Part shown: positions 9,001 through 14,068 of the stretch, one piece after another
Position numbering within the stretch: the stretch's first letter is position 1
Layout: every line of letters starts with the position of its first letter
Assembly (NCBI RefSeq): GCF_014650555.1
Contig: NZ_BMVE01000010.1
Coordinates: forward strand, 62,001-126,000
From: Streptomyces goshikiensis
Lineage (GTDB): Bacteria > Actinomycetota > Actinomycetes > Streptomycetales > Streptomycetaceae
Reading direction: 5' to 3'
DNA length: 64,000 bases
Program-made: the position numbers and the translations under genes
Notes under the pieces: model-generated
What the model was told of the DNA's origin: nothing
The model's database searches: none
Seen by the model: the letters and a program-made list of their open reading frames with translations, nothing else

Positions 9001-10615
9001 CCTCGCGGCGCTCCGCGCCACGGCCCGTACCCTGCGCGAACGCGGTGTGCCGCTGGTGCTCGACGCCACCCGGGTGGTGGACAACGCCCTGGCGGTCGCC
9101 GAGGCGCAGGACGCCGACCTGTGGCGGACCGTCCGCGATCTGCTGGACACCGCCGACGCGGTGACGGTGAGCCTGTCGAAGAACTTCGCCGTCGGCATGG
9201 GCGGGCTGGTCGCCACCCGCCTGGGCGACCTGGCCGAACGCCTCGCCGAGGACGAGGACGCCTACGGCCGTCAGCTCGGCCGCCAGCAACAGGCCGTCCT
9301 CGGCGCCGCGCTGGCGGACACCCCGCTGATCGGCGACCTGGTCCGGCGCCGCGCCGAACAGGTCCGCACCCTGCACCAGCGGCTCGTCAAGGCCGGTGCC
9401 CCGGTGTACGGAGGGCCGGGCGCCCACTGCGTCCTGCTCGACCCGCGCCGCGACGAGGCCTTCGCCGGCCTGACGCATCCCGCGCCGGCCCTGCTCGCCT
9501 GGCTCTACCGGGAGACCGGGGTGCGCGGCGCCCCGCACGTGGGCGACGACCCGGCGGGCCTGGTCCGCCTCGCGCTGCCGATCGGCCTGTCCGACCCGGA
9601 CGCCCAGACGCTCGCCGACCGGCTCTGCGACTGCTTCGCCCACCGCACCGGTGTGGTGGACCTGCTGCCGACCGGACCGGCGGCCACGCCGATGGCCCTG
9701 GCCCGCGCCCGGTTCGAACCGGTGGAGCGGATCCCCGAGGACGTCCGGGCCGCGCTCGCCGAGGGCTACGAACGGGCCGGGGAGAACATGGCGGTGCTCA
9801 CCGAGCACGTCCCGGCCGTCCGGCGCCATCTGATCGAGCTGGAGGACGCCACCGTGGAGGCCTTCGTCCACGGCACCGGCCCGACGCTGCTGCTGGCCCA
9901 CCCGTTCAACATCGGGGCCGGCATGTTCGCCCGCCAGTTCGCCGACCTGGGCACGGACCACCGGCTCGTGGTCCTGCACCACCCCGGGGTGGGGGCCACC
10001 CGCACCGGCGGCGCCCTGTCCCTCGACCACATCGTCGACCTGTACACGGCCACCCTGACCCGGCTCGGCATCGACGGACCGGTCCACCTGGTCGGCGCGT
10101 CCTGGGGCGCCCTGGTCGCCGAGACCTTCGCCCTGCGCCACCCCGGCCGCAGCGCGTCCCTGACCACAGTCGGCGGCTCGTACCGGTACGCCAACCGGGT
10201 CGGCGAGGTGAACCGGCTGGAGGTCATCGTGGCCGAGGACATGGCCGCCGTGGCCGCCGCCACCGGCGACGGCGCGCGACTGCCGGGCCGCGCGGCGCAG
10301 CTGCTGCGCTGCGAGAGCATGGACGCCTACGTGGGCCTGTCGTACCTGGACCTGTTCGCCGGCGAACCGGACCTGCTGCGCCGGCTGCCGGAACTGACCG
10401 GCATGCCCACCGCGGTGATCCACGGCCGCCTGGACTCCGTGGTGCCCCTGGACACCGCCCACCGCCTGGCCGCCGCCCTGCCCGGCGCCCGGTACGAGGA
10501 GCTGGCGGACGCCGGCCACTTCCCCTGCGTGACCCACGCCGACGACGTCAGCCGAGTCCTGCGGGAGGTCGTCGCGGCGGCCACCGCCGACCGGCCCACC
10601 GAGGAGACAGCATGA
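2..10615 (+). CDS. Leinamycin-type trans-AT PKS, terminal modules with DUF-SH-TE (5' partial)
   Basis: The 5' end lies off the window: the frame is open to the left edge and the first ACP is already running, so the GTG at 8 is internal. Residues counted from there. ACP (Ser26); KS1 (about 100-540; Cys270, His405, His457); DH (about 735-985; HxxxGxxxxP at 743-752, Asp898 in DGALQ); KR (TGGAGRIG 1192-1199, Ser1321, Tyr1334); ACP (Ser1476); Pro-Ala linker; KS2 (Cys1784, His1919, His1966); ACP (Ser2292); a second, less canonical ACP (Ser2390); DUF (about 2450-2790); PLP lyase 'SH' domain (about 2830-3215, Lys3058); TE (Ser3365 in GASWG, Asp3476, His3504). There is no AT domain, so malonyl units must come in trans. 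The ending matches LnmJ of leinamycin biosynthesis: it should build the last units, add sulfur from a (thio)cysteine donor, and release the product. It is followed with a 4-bp overlap by the HMG-synthase gene. Confidence 0.93.
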   Translation, partial: RSVFAQVLRHDPENLGDHAPFDEFGIDSLVSLSLVSRFETDLGPLPSTLLFEHLTIAALADHLRAEHGERLAAATGEAGAATEAATVVPAEAHEAPEGPAVRPEDIAIIGVSGRYPGAPDLDAFWRLLSSGEHAVTEVPADRFAWRELYDRRPGTPNRLYTANGGFIDGVDRFDPGFFGILARDAVKIDPQERLFLETCWDLLEQTGNLGARATGRTGVFAGAMYGTYGQLGATAWPQGELTGAHSSYWSIANRVSYLLDLSGPSYAVDSACSSSLTALHLACDSLRRGECDTAIAGGVNVIIHPAHFVSLCSLTMLSPTGQCRVFDAEADGFVPGEGAGAVLLKPLSRAIADGDDIWAVVKGSAVNAGGRTSGYTVPNPNAQAAVITRALAQAGVDPATIDYVEAHGTGTALGDPIELAALRRVFDSPGAGAVVTGGAERADGGRAVAVGSVKANVGHLEAAAGIAGLTKVLLQFRHGALAPCANLNTVNPRIDLGDRLELPRELRRWEAGARPRRAGVSSFGAGGANAHVVLEEYRPAVAPRVLPPGGDQLFTLSARSPELLARYAGEVAAALTAPSAAGAGLSELAYTSQVGRPEFRSRVAVLCGSVPELAERLTAFSRGESAPGVWQGNAAAGREANVAGRADGTGADPAAGNGPGAAAPWAGPAARWVGGASVDWAAYWPQPPRVAAFPGHPQQRRRIWWQPATPVSLTTVSAPVAAVPAAVPEPVTVSLEVLGEAIRGHHVGGRRILPGAAVPELVRTALPGLCGAATRFTGLTWHRPLDLDRTAEVRIVAGDHRPGEPVPFTLTDPDGVVHATGTAEALPGSALPSAAAPAPEQVGAPVAPAVIYARLGAGGVRHDSGLQVLQALWAGPGECLADLAAPPAAPGVLLDPVVLDGALQALAVLDDTTGYLPTAFAELTAGPPLPARCRVHARDVTAPGTTGSRTVDLDVFDGAEHVLALRGLTLTAVGAPAARPAADRKEEPVEPAVTIRHRRPRWQPAGPPEPGRRPVHRVLLHCEDQDLWTALAAELDRRGIASDTGSGDDGATDAVLHLCPAAEPDLAAQLHDGFDSVLRLATRHLGEGRDALRMLVAHHSDALTGHARPAYAATGALLRTLALEHSGFSGVNVRVDGSPAGLARLLVDELLGGAGGEVRLTPEGRQVRAYEEYEPAPAAAPAPAGGPARTFLITGGAGRIGTTIAAHLAGRGPVNLVLCGRRAADDTVEEALRELSATGAQVTYRQCDVSDRRQVDALVAEIGERFGALHGIVHAAGVTRDSRAVRKTRREIDEVLAPKVWGAVHLDAATRHEPLEFLALFSSVAATTGNLGQADYAFANAFLDAFAEERAALHTAGRRPGRTVSIGWPLWANGGMPVHEASRTLMAQHTGMVPLPDADAVRAFDAFLTGAETCPGVVAYQPGFTPRAAPAVTGEDTPVADRIRAVEGDLRSLAAGFLMVSDEDVDTATDLMELGFDSISLTELITRINARYGLDLLPTVLFETPTLEALAIRLANDHPQAGRPPAQASLAPTSAPTPTSAPAPALAPAPALAPAPALAPAPALAPAPALAPAPALALAPAPDSDAGPAEVVVSGAGQEPGVGPDDGSVSAREGGVAALAGAAMPVAVIGMAGRFPGADDLAALWRVVSAGEDRVGPVPADRAELLADPGMREVRAGFLERVAEFDAAAFGISPREAGFMDPQQRQFLEVTWQALYDAGRRPGELAGSATGVFVGVATGDYNELMAAHGGAPEAHMATGVAHAVLANRVSHLLDLRGPSEAIDTACSSSLVAVHHAVRALQHGDCELAVAGGVNLTLSPALYTTFDRAGMLSARGRCAAFDDSADGYVRGEGVGAVVLKPLDRALADGDPVQAVILGTAVNHTGRTPSLTAPNPHSQAEVIVEAVRAAGIDPRTIGFVQAHGTGTPLGDPVEIEGLKQAFARLYEDHDLPAPAEPHLAVGTVKANIGHLEAAAGIAGLLTTVLAMRHGLIPPHPHLSEPNRYLRLDGTPLTLAHQARAWEPTADESGRPVRRAGVSSFGFGGSNAHVVLQTGGAAPARRPAAQGPLVVPLSARDGAALADYRLRLADALDALPDVGLDQVAYTLQVGREELPHRFAVVAADRTRLVAALRGTDQGGVHLGDGTARPGGDASPVTPEELAVAWCAGRSVGWAGLWSAAPGRIPLPGPGFARTAYWYPRAAAPAVVRPAPAGAERTADGRVRLAPVRRYEPARHPAPAAAPQAAPAAPARPAAAVAPAPGTGVTLADLRERVAGTLGLPVAEIGEQDSLTGLGLDSIMRVELVRWLHESHGVTVPTSELYEHDTLAALARHLETAAAAEPETAATPETATQPDTAVEPEASAQDPAAVVRGAVERAVRTDLGPDGRFTDGALSSLDMVRAVRALETVLGTLPKTLLFDQPDCTALAAHLTERFGAEAVARLADVTEPAPATPAAAAHAEPAEPTAPGGPDGPGALIVARAELAGHPGLLDLVREVEERHGMESGLAGLSIAPLLFFPSTRDAYLAIGRTGDSVLVWRYTGAPERFADAAGELLSHCAGNGLKLNLLSTEPLAELTGTPMLATAFGVVQRLEDLASFTLAGGRRSKLRYLVKKFGRHGDNRVEEYVSGSDPATDAAIADLVDRWSEGKEMVNAYVAEARELIREGRLPDRNRIFLTYRDGRLLSAIVLAALPAENGYLLDVEFYPGDMPLGGLEYGLVEIIGRLAAEGVDVLSFGGSFGVEVTTTANPAQDVRQALAELRSVGIFDEGNYRFKKKFGPVEVPLYLCQPAADRTDALDLIMMIANAPESGAAAGTPAAATPATPAAPATPATPAAPATGREAVLLRAGHNPVLLDHTEVEFDLLTDSWFERTDSFVTDRMAALATQVADPGGAPVALPGWLPLPHASWTASGRSAELRLCRSWPGRRGVVLHNDLFPTWQFALAEAGLRAVRIPREDDAPTADAPATGDGRLAGLAALLDEHGDAVSFVCLELSTNAAGGLPLSLAALRATARTLRERGVPLVLDATRVVDNALAVAEAQDADLWRTVRDLLDTADAVTVSLSKNFAVGMGGLVATRLGDLAERLAEDEDAYGRQLGRQQQAVLGAALADTPLIGDLVRRRAEQVRTLHQRLVKAGAPVYGGPGAHCVLLDPRRDEAFAGLTHPAPALLAWLYRETGVRGAPHVGDDPAGLVRLALPIGLSDPDAQTLADRLCDCFAHRTGVVDLLPTGPAATPMALARARFEPVERIPEDVRAALAEGYERAGENMAVLTEHVPAVRRHLIELEDATVEAFVHGTGPTLLLAHPFNIGAGMFARQFADLGTDHRLVVLHHPGVGATRTGGALSLDHIVDLYTATLTRLGIDGPVHLVGASWGALVAETFALRHPGRSASLTTVGGSYRYANRVGEVNRLEVIVAEDMAAVAAATGDGARLPGRAAQLLRCESMDAYVGLSYLDLFAGEPDLLRRLPELTGMPTAVIHGRLDSVVPLDTAHRLAAALPGARYEELADAGHFPCVTHADDVSRVLREVVAAATADRPTEETA
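4615..4740 (+). repeat. 18-bp tandem repeat coding a Pro-Ala linker
   Basis: Seven copies of an 18-bp unit. The four from 4633 to 4704 are identical, and the first and last two are degenerate. Each encodes a hexapeptide of the LAPAPA type, making an extended linker between the ACP of the KS-DH-KR-ACP module and KS2. Such linkers are common between PKS modules, but exact DNA repeats suggest recent expansion by slippage, so copy number may vary between strains or assemblies. Confidence 0.9.
7415..9655 (+). other. DUF-SH didomain (sulfur-incorporating part of the PKS)
   Basis: This marks the part of the PKS that makes the cluster unusual. The DUF part (about 7415-8370) resembles, by eye, the GNAT-like C-terminal domain of phosphatidylglycerol lysyltransferases (DUF2156): a basic LRYLVKKF stretch, then a GKEMVN segment and an SFGGSFGVE stretch. 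The SH part (about 8510-9655) reads like a tryptophanase/tyrosine phenol-lyase fold: a STNAAGG segment, a VLDATRVVDNA segment carrying the expected PLP-nitrogen Asp, and SLSKN with the Schiff-base Lys (codon 9179-9181). In leinamycin, LnmJ carries the same order and its SH domain cleaves a C-S bond of a cysteine or thiocysteine adduct, leaving a thiol or persulfide on the chain. Family assignment comes from motif reading, not a search. Confidence 0.85.
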
Positions 10616-11856
10616 GCAGCGGACCCGTCACGGTGGGCGTCGAGGCGCTCGACGTCTACGGCGGCAGCGCCTGGATCAGCGCCGACGACCTGGCCGAGGG
10701 CCGCGGCCTGGACCGGGCCAGGGTCAAGAACCTGATGCTGTCGGGCCGTTCGGTGGCACTGCCCTTCGAGGACCCGGTCACCCACGCGGTGAACGCCGCC
10801 AAGGGGCTCCTGGACGACCTGGACCCGGCCGTCCGCGACCGGATCGAGGTCGTGCTGGTGGCGACCGAGTCCGGCGTCGACTACAGCAAGTCGATCGCCT
10901 CGTACGTACACCGCCACCTCGAACTTCCCGAGCGGTGCCGGCTGCTGGAGGTCAAACAGGCCTGCTACGCGGCCACGGCGGCCCTGCAACTGGCCGCCGG
11001 ATACCTCGCCTCCGGGGCCTCCCCGGGCGCCCGCGTCCTGCTGATCGCCACCGACGTGGGGCTCGCCGACGAGCGCGCCGAATACGCCGAACTGGCCACC
11101 GGCAGCGGCGCGGTGGCCCTGCTGCTCAGCGAACGGCCCGACGTCCTCGCGCTGGACCTGGGCGCCTTCGGCCTGCACAGCTTCGAGACGATGGACACCG
11201 CACGGCCCGGCCCGGACACCGAGTTCGCCGACGCCGACCTCTCGCTCGTGGCCTACCTGGAGTGCACCGTCCGCAGCTTCGCCGACTACTCCCGCCGCGT
11301 CGCCGACGTACGCCTCGACGAGACCTTCGACCACCTGGTCTTCCACACCCCGTTCGCCGGCATGGTGCGGGCCGCGCACCGGCGGGCCATGCGCGAGTTC
11401 ACCGGACTCGACCCGGCCGCCACCGCCGCCGACTTCACCCGCCGGGTGGAACCGGGCCTGCGCTACCCGGCGCAGGTCGGCAACCTCTTCTCCGGCTCCC
11501 TCTACCTGGCGCTCGCCGGCCTGGTGGACGAACTGCCCGCCACGGCCCGCGAGTCCAGGGTGGGCCTCTTCTCGTACGGGTCGGGCTGCTCGTCGGAGTT
11601 CCTCAGCGGCACCCTGGGCGAAACGGCCCGTGACACCGTGGCCGCCCGGAAGATCGGCCCCCGGCTGGCCGCCCGCCGCCGCCTCGGCTTCGCCGAGTAC
11701 CGCGAGCTGCTCCCGTACGGCCAGGCCTGCCTGCTGCCCCGCCGCCACCTCACCCTCGACCCGCACCCCGAGTGGCGGCCCGCCGCCGGGGGCCGCGGGC
11801 CCCTGCTCGCCCTGCGGGGCATCGACGACTACCACCGACGCTACGACTGGATCTGA
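10612..11856 (+). CDS. HMG-CoA synthase-like beta-branching enzyme (LnmM type)
   Basis: A 414-aa HCS. It has the family segment ATESGVDYSKS (Glu86 as the general base), the nucleophile Cys118 in EVKQACYA, and an HTPF His motif near residue 245. In trans-AT pathways this enzyme adds an acyl group from a donor ACP to the beta-keto group of the growing chain, giving a beta-branch. The ATG overlaps the PKS stop codon by 4 bp, so it is translationally coupled to the synthase it should serve. The donor ACP and decarboxylase follow directly. In the leinamycin pathway the counterpart is LnmM. The enoyl-CoA hydratase needed to finish the branch is not in the window. Confidence 0.92.
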   Translation: MSSGPVTVGVEALDVYGGSAWISADDLAEGRGLDRARVKNLMLSGRSVALPFEDPVTHAVNAAKGLLDDLDPAVRDRIEVVLVATESGVDYSKSIASYVHRHLELPERCRLLEVKQACYAATAALQLAAGYLASGASPGARVLLIATDVGLADERAEYAELATGSGAVALLLSERPDVLALDLGAFGLHSFETMDTARPGPDTEFADADLSLVAYLECTVRSFADYSRRVADVRLDETFDHLVFHTPFAGMVRAAHRRAMREFTGLDPAATAADFTRRVEPGLRYPAQVGNLFSGSLYLALAGLVDELPATARESRVGLFSYGSGCSSEFLSGTLGETARDTVAARKIGPRLAARRRLGFAEYRELLPYGQACLLPRRHLTLDPHPEWRPAAGGRGPLLALRGIDDYHRRYDWI

Positions 11857-11878
11857 CCGGAAGGACAAGGGAGACACC

Positions 11879-12124
11879 ATGGACCACACCGACGGGGTCG
11901 TGCTCGCCGCCATCCGCGCGCACGCGACCGCGATCCTGCCCGACCTCGCGCCCGCCGACATCGTGCCCGAGCGCACCCTCGCCGAACTCGGCCTCAACAG
12001 CGTGGACCGCAGCGAGGTCGTGACCAACGTGATGGACGACCTCGACGTACTCGTCCCGATCACCGAGTTTCGCCAGGCCATGCCGGTCGCCGAGCTGGTC
12101 GTCCTGTTCGAACGGTACCGGTGA
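11879..12124 (+). CDS. Discrete acyl carrier protein for beta-branching (LnmL type)
   Basis: An 81-aa free-standing ACP with the phosphopantetheine Ser in LGLNSVDRSEV (about residue 41). Asn precedes the Ser instead of the usual Asp, a variant seen in donor ACPs. A good ribosome-binding site (aagg...gggag) precedes the ATG, 22 bp after the HCS gene, and the stop codon overlaps the GTG of the decarboxylase by 4 bp. It should carry the malonyl group that becomes acetyl before transfer by the HCS, or an alkylmalonyl group. The position matches LnmL in leinamycin biosynthesis. Confidence 0.9.
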   Translation: MDHTDGVVLAAIRAHATAILPDLAPADIVPERTLAELGLNSVDRSEVVTNVMDDLDVLVPITEFRQAMPVAELVVLFERYR

Positions 12125-13347
12125 AGCCGCCCGGCGCCCGGGTCGTGGTCACGGGCCTGGGCGCGCTCTCGCCGCTCGGGCCCGACGTGCCCCGGCTCGC
12201 CGACGCCCTGCGCGCGGGCCGCCCGGCCATCGCCGCCACCGGCCCCGGGGAGCCGGTCCCCTACCGGGCGGCCCTCCCGGACGCCGCGGTGGGCGAGGCC
12301 CTCACCGCGGCGGCGCTCCCGCCGGCGGCGACCCGCCGCACCTCCCGCCCGGCCCGCGCGGCCCTGGCCGTCGCGGGCCAGGCGTGGCGGGCGGCCGGGC
12401 TGCACCTGCGCGCCCCCGACCCGCGGCGGATCGCCGTGGTCGTCGCCGGGAACAACCTCAACGGCGCCCAGAGCGCCGCCGCGGCGGCCCGCCTGGCGAA
12501 GGACCCGATGCTGGTACCGCCCCGGCTGGCGCTCCAGTACCAGGACACCGACCAGGTGGCCACGCTCAGCGAGGCGTTCGGGATCCGGGGCGAGGGCCTG
12601 ACCGTCGGCGGCGCCTCGGCCAGCGGCAACCTCGCCCTGATCCACGGCGCCCGGCTGGTCTCCTGGGGCGTCGCCGAGGTCTGCCTCGTCGTCGGCGCGC
12701 TCGCCGAGCCCGCCCCGGCCGAACTGCGCAGCTACCTGAACCTGGGCGCCATGGTGCCCACCGCGGGCAGCGGGCCGGGCGGCCCCTTCGACCGTTCCCA
12801 CCGGGGCTTCGTCCACGGGCCCGCGGCGGCCGCGATGGTGCTGGAATCGGCCGAGTCGGCGGCGCACAGAGGAGCGGCGGCGCGGGCCGAACTCGCGGGC
12901 TGGGCCGCCGGACTCGATGCGAACAGTCAGCCCGACCCCACCGTCGAGGGCGAGGCGGAGGTCATGGCCCGGGCCCTCGCCGACGCCGGGATCAGCGCGG
13001 CCGAGGTGGACCTGATCGGCGCGCACGGCACCGGCTCCCCGCTGGGCGACCGCGTCGAGGCGGACGCCATCGCCCGCGTGTTCGGCGCCGCCGGCCCGTG
13101 GGTCAACACGGTCAAGGGACTGGCCGGACACGCCCTCACCGCCGCCGGTACCCTCTCCGCGGTGGCCGTCGTCCTCCAGCTGCGGGGCGGCTTCGTCCAC
13201 CCGACGCCCTGGGTGCGCGACCCGATCGACGGCGCCCCGAGACTGGTCGGGGACACCGCCGTCACCACCCCGCTGCGCTGGGCGCTCTCCAACGCCTTCG
13301 GCTTCGGAGGGTTCAACTCCAGCCTGGTGTGGCGGGCCGCGCCGTGA
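12121..13347 (+). CDS. KS-like malonyl-ACP decarboxylase of the beta-branching cassette
   Basis: A 408-aa single KS-fold protein of the PksF/CurC class. The nucleophile position in the usual TACSSS motif reads GASASG, so Ser166 replaces Cys. The AHGTGS His and the GHALTAAG His are kept. This pattern is known for KS-like enzymes that only decarboxylate malonyl-ACP to acetyl-ACP for the HCS reaction. The GTG start overlaps the ACP stop. The canonical leinamycin pathway uses LnmK, an acyltransferase/decarboxylase of a different fold making propionyl-ACP, so this cluster has another way of making the branch unit. The 3' end overlaps the converging thioesterase gene by 35 bp. Confidence 0.88.
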   Translation: MKPPGARVVVTGLGALSPLGPDVPRLADALRAGRPAIAATGPGEPVPYRAALPDAAVGEALTAAALPPAATRRTSRPARAALAVAGQAWRAAGLHLRAPDPRRIAVVVAGNNLNGAQSAAAAARLAKDPMLVPPRLALQYQDTDQVATLSEAFGIRGEGLTVGGASASGNLALIHGARLVSWGVAEVCLVVGALAEPAPAELRSYLNLGAMVPTAGSGPGGPFDRSHRGFVHGPAAAAMVLESAESAAHRGAAARAELAGWAAGLDANSQPDPTVEGEAEVMARALADAGISAAEVDLIGAHGTGSPLGDRVEADAIARVFGAAGPWVNTVKGLAGHALTAAGTLSAVAVVLQLRGGFVHPTPWVRDPIDGAPRLVGDTAVTTPLRWALSNAFGFGGFNSSLVWRAAP

Positions 13348-14068
13348 CGCGCCGCGCCGCGTCCAGCAGGGTGCGGCGCAGCGCCTCGGGCAGCCCCTTC
13401 AGGTAGAAGTGGTCCCCCGGGAAGACGTGCAGGCCGAACCCCCCGGTCGTGAGCTCGGCCCAGCGCGCCATCTGCGCCGGGCTGACCTCCGGGTCCGCGT
13501 CGCCGGTCAGCGCCGTCAGCGGGCCCGTCAGCGGCGGGGTCGCCGCCGGCCGGTAGGTCTCCACCAGGGTGAAGTCGGCCCGCAGGCACGGCAGGAACAG
13601 GTGCGCCAGGTCGGGCGAGTCCAGCACCGCCGACGGCGTGCCGCCGAGCCCCGCGACCACGTCCACGAGCTCCCGGTCGCCCAGCAGATGGCGTTCCCCC
13701 GTCACGCCCGGCATCCGCCGGCCCGAGACGATCGTCATCGCCGGCGCCGGGCGCAGCCGCTGTGCCACCTCGTAGGCGACCATGGCGCCCATGCTGTGCC
13801 CGAACAGCATGTACGGCCGGTCCAGGAGCGGCTCCAGCGCCGGGACGAGGTCCTCGACCAGGTCCGTCATCCTGGTGTACGGGGCCTCGTGGATCCGGCG
13901 TTCCCGCCCGGGCAGCAGCACCGGGACGACGTCGATCTCCGGCGCGAGCATCCGCCGCCAGGGCAGGAACAGGGCGCTCCCGCCGCCGGCGTGCGCGAAG
14001 CACAGCATCCGCAGGGGCGCCTGCGGATCGCGCGCCCCCGCCGTCCAGTTGGCCGCCGCCACCGTCAT
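13313..14068 (-). CDS. Type II thioesterase
   Basis: A 251-aa alpha/beta hydrolase of the GrsT/LnmN class. It has the LCFAHAGGG oxyanion segment, nucleophile Ser in GHSMGA, and a C-terminal GDHFYL His motif. These enzymes hydrolyse wrongly primed or stalled acyl groups from carrier domains. The ATG lies within the NRPS stop region (4-bp overlap), so it is the last gene of a globin-NRPS-thioesterase operon. The same frame stays open far upstream inside the NRPS gene, but that part has no family signature, so the start at 14068 is preferred. Confidence 0.92.
   Translation of the reverse strand: MTVAAANWTAGARDPQAPLRMLCFAHAGGGSALFLPWRRMLAPEIDVVPVLLPGRERRIHEAPYTRMTDLVEDLVPALEPLLDRPYMLFGHSMGAMVAYEVAQRLRPAPAMTIVSGRRMPGVTGERHLLGDRELVDVVAGLGGTPSAVLDSPDLAHLFLPCLRADFTLVETYRPAATPPLTGPLTALTGDADPEVSPAQMARWAELTTGGFGLHVFPGDHFYLKGLPEALRRTLLDAARRVTARPATPGWS

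Noticed and set aside
2597..10537. Very long minus-strand open frame opposite the first PKS (over 2600 codons)
   Set aside because: It shadows a PKS whose catalytic motifs are all on the plus strand. High GC at third positions removes stop codons from the opposite frame. The translated protein is Gly/Arg/Gln-rich with no domain.
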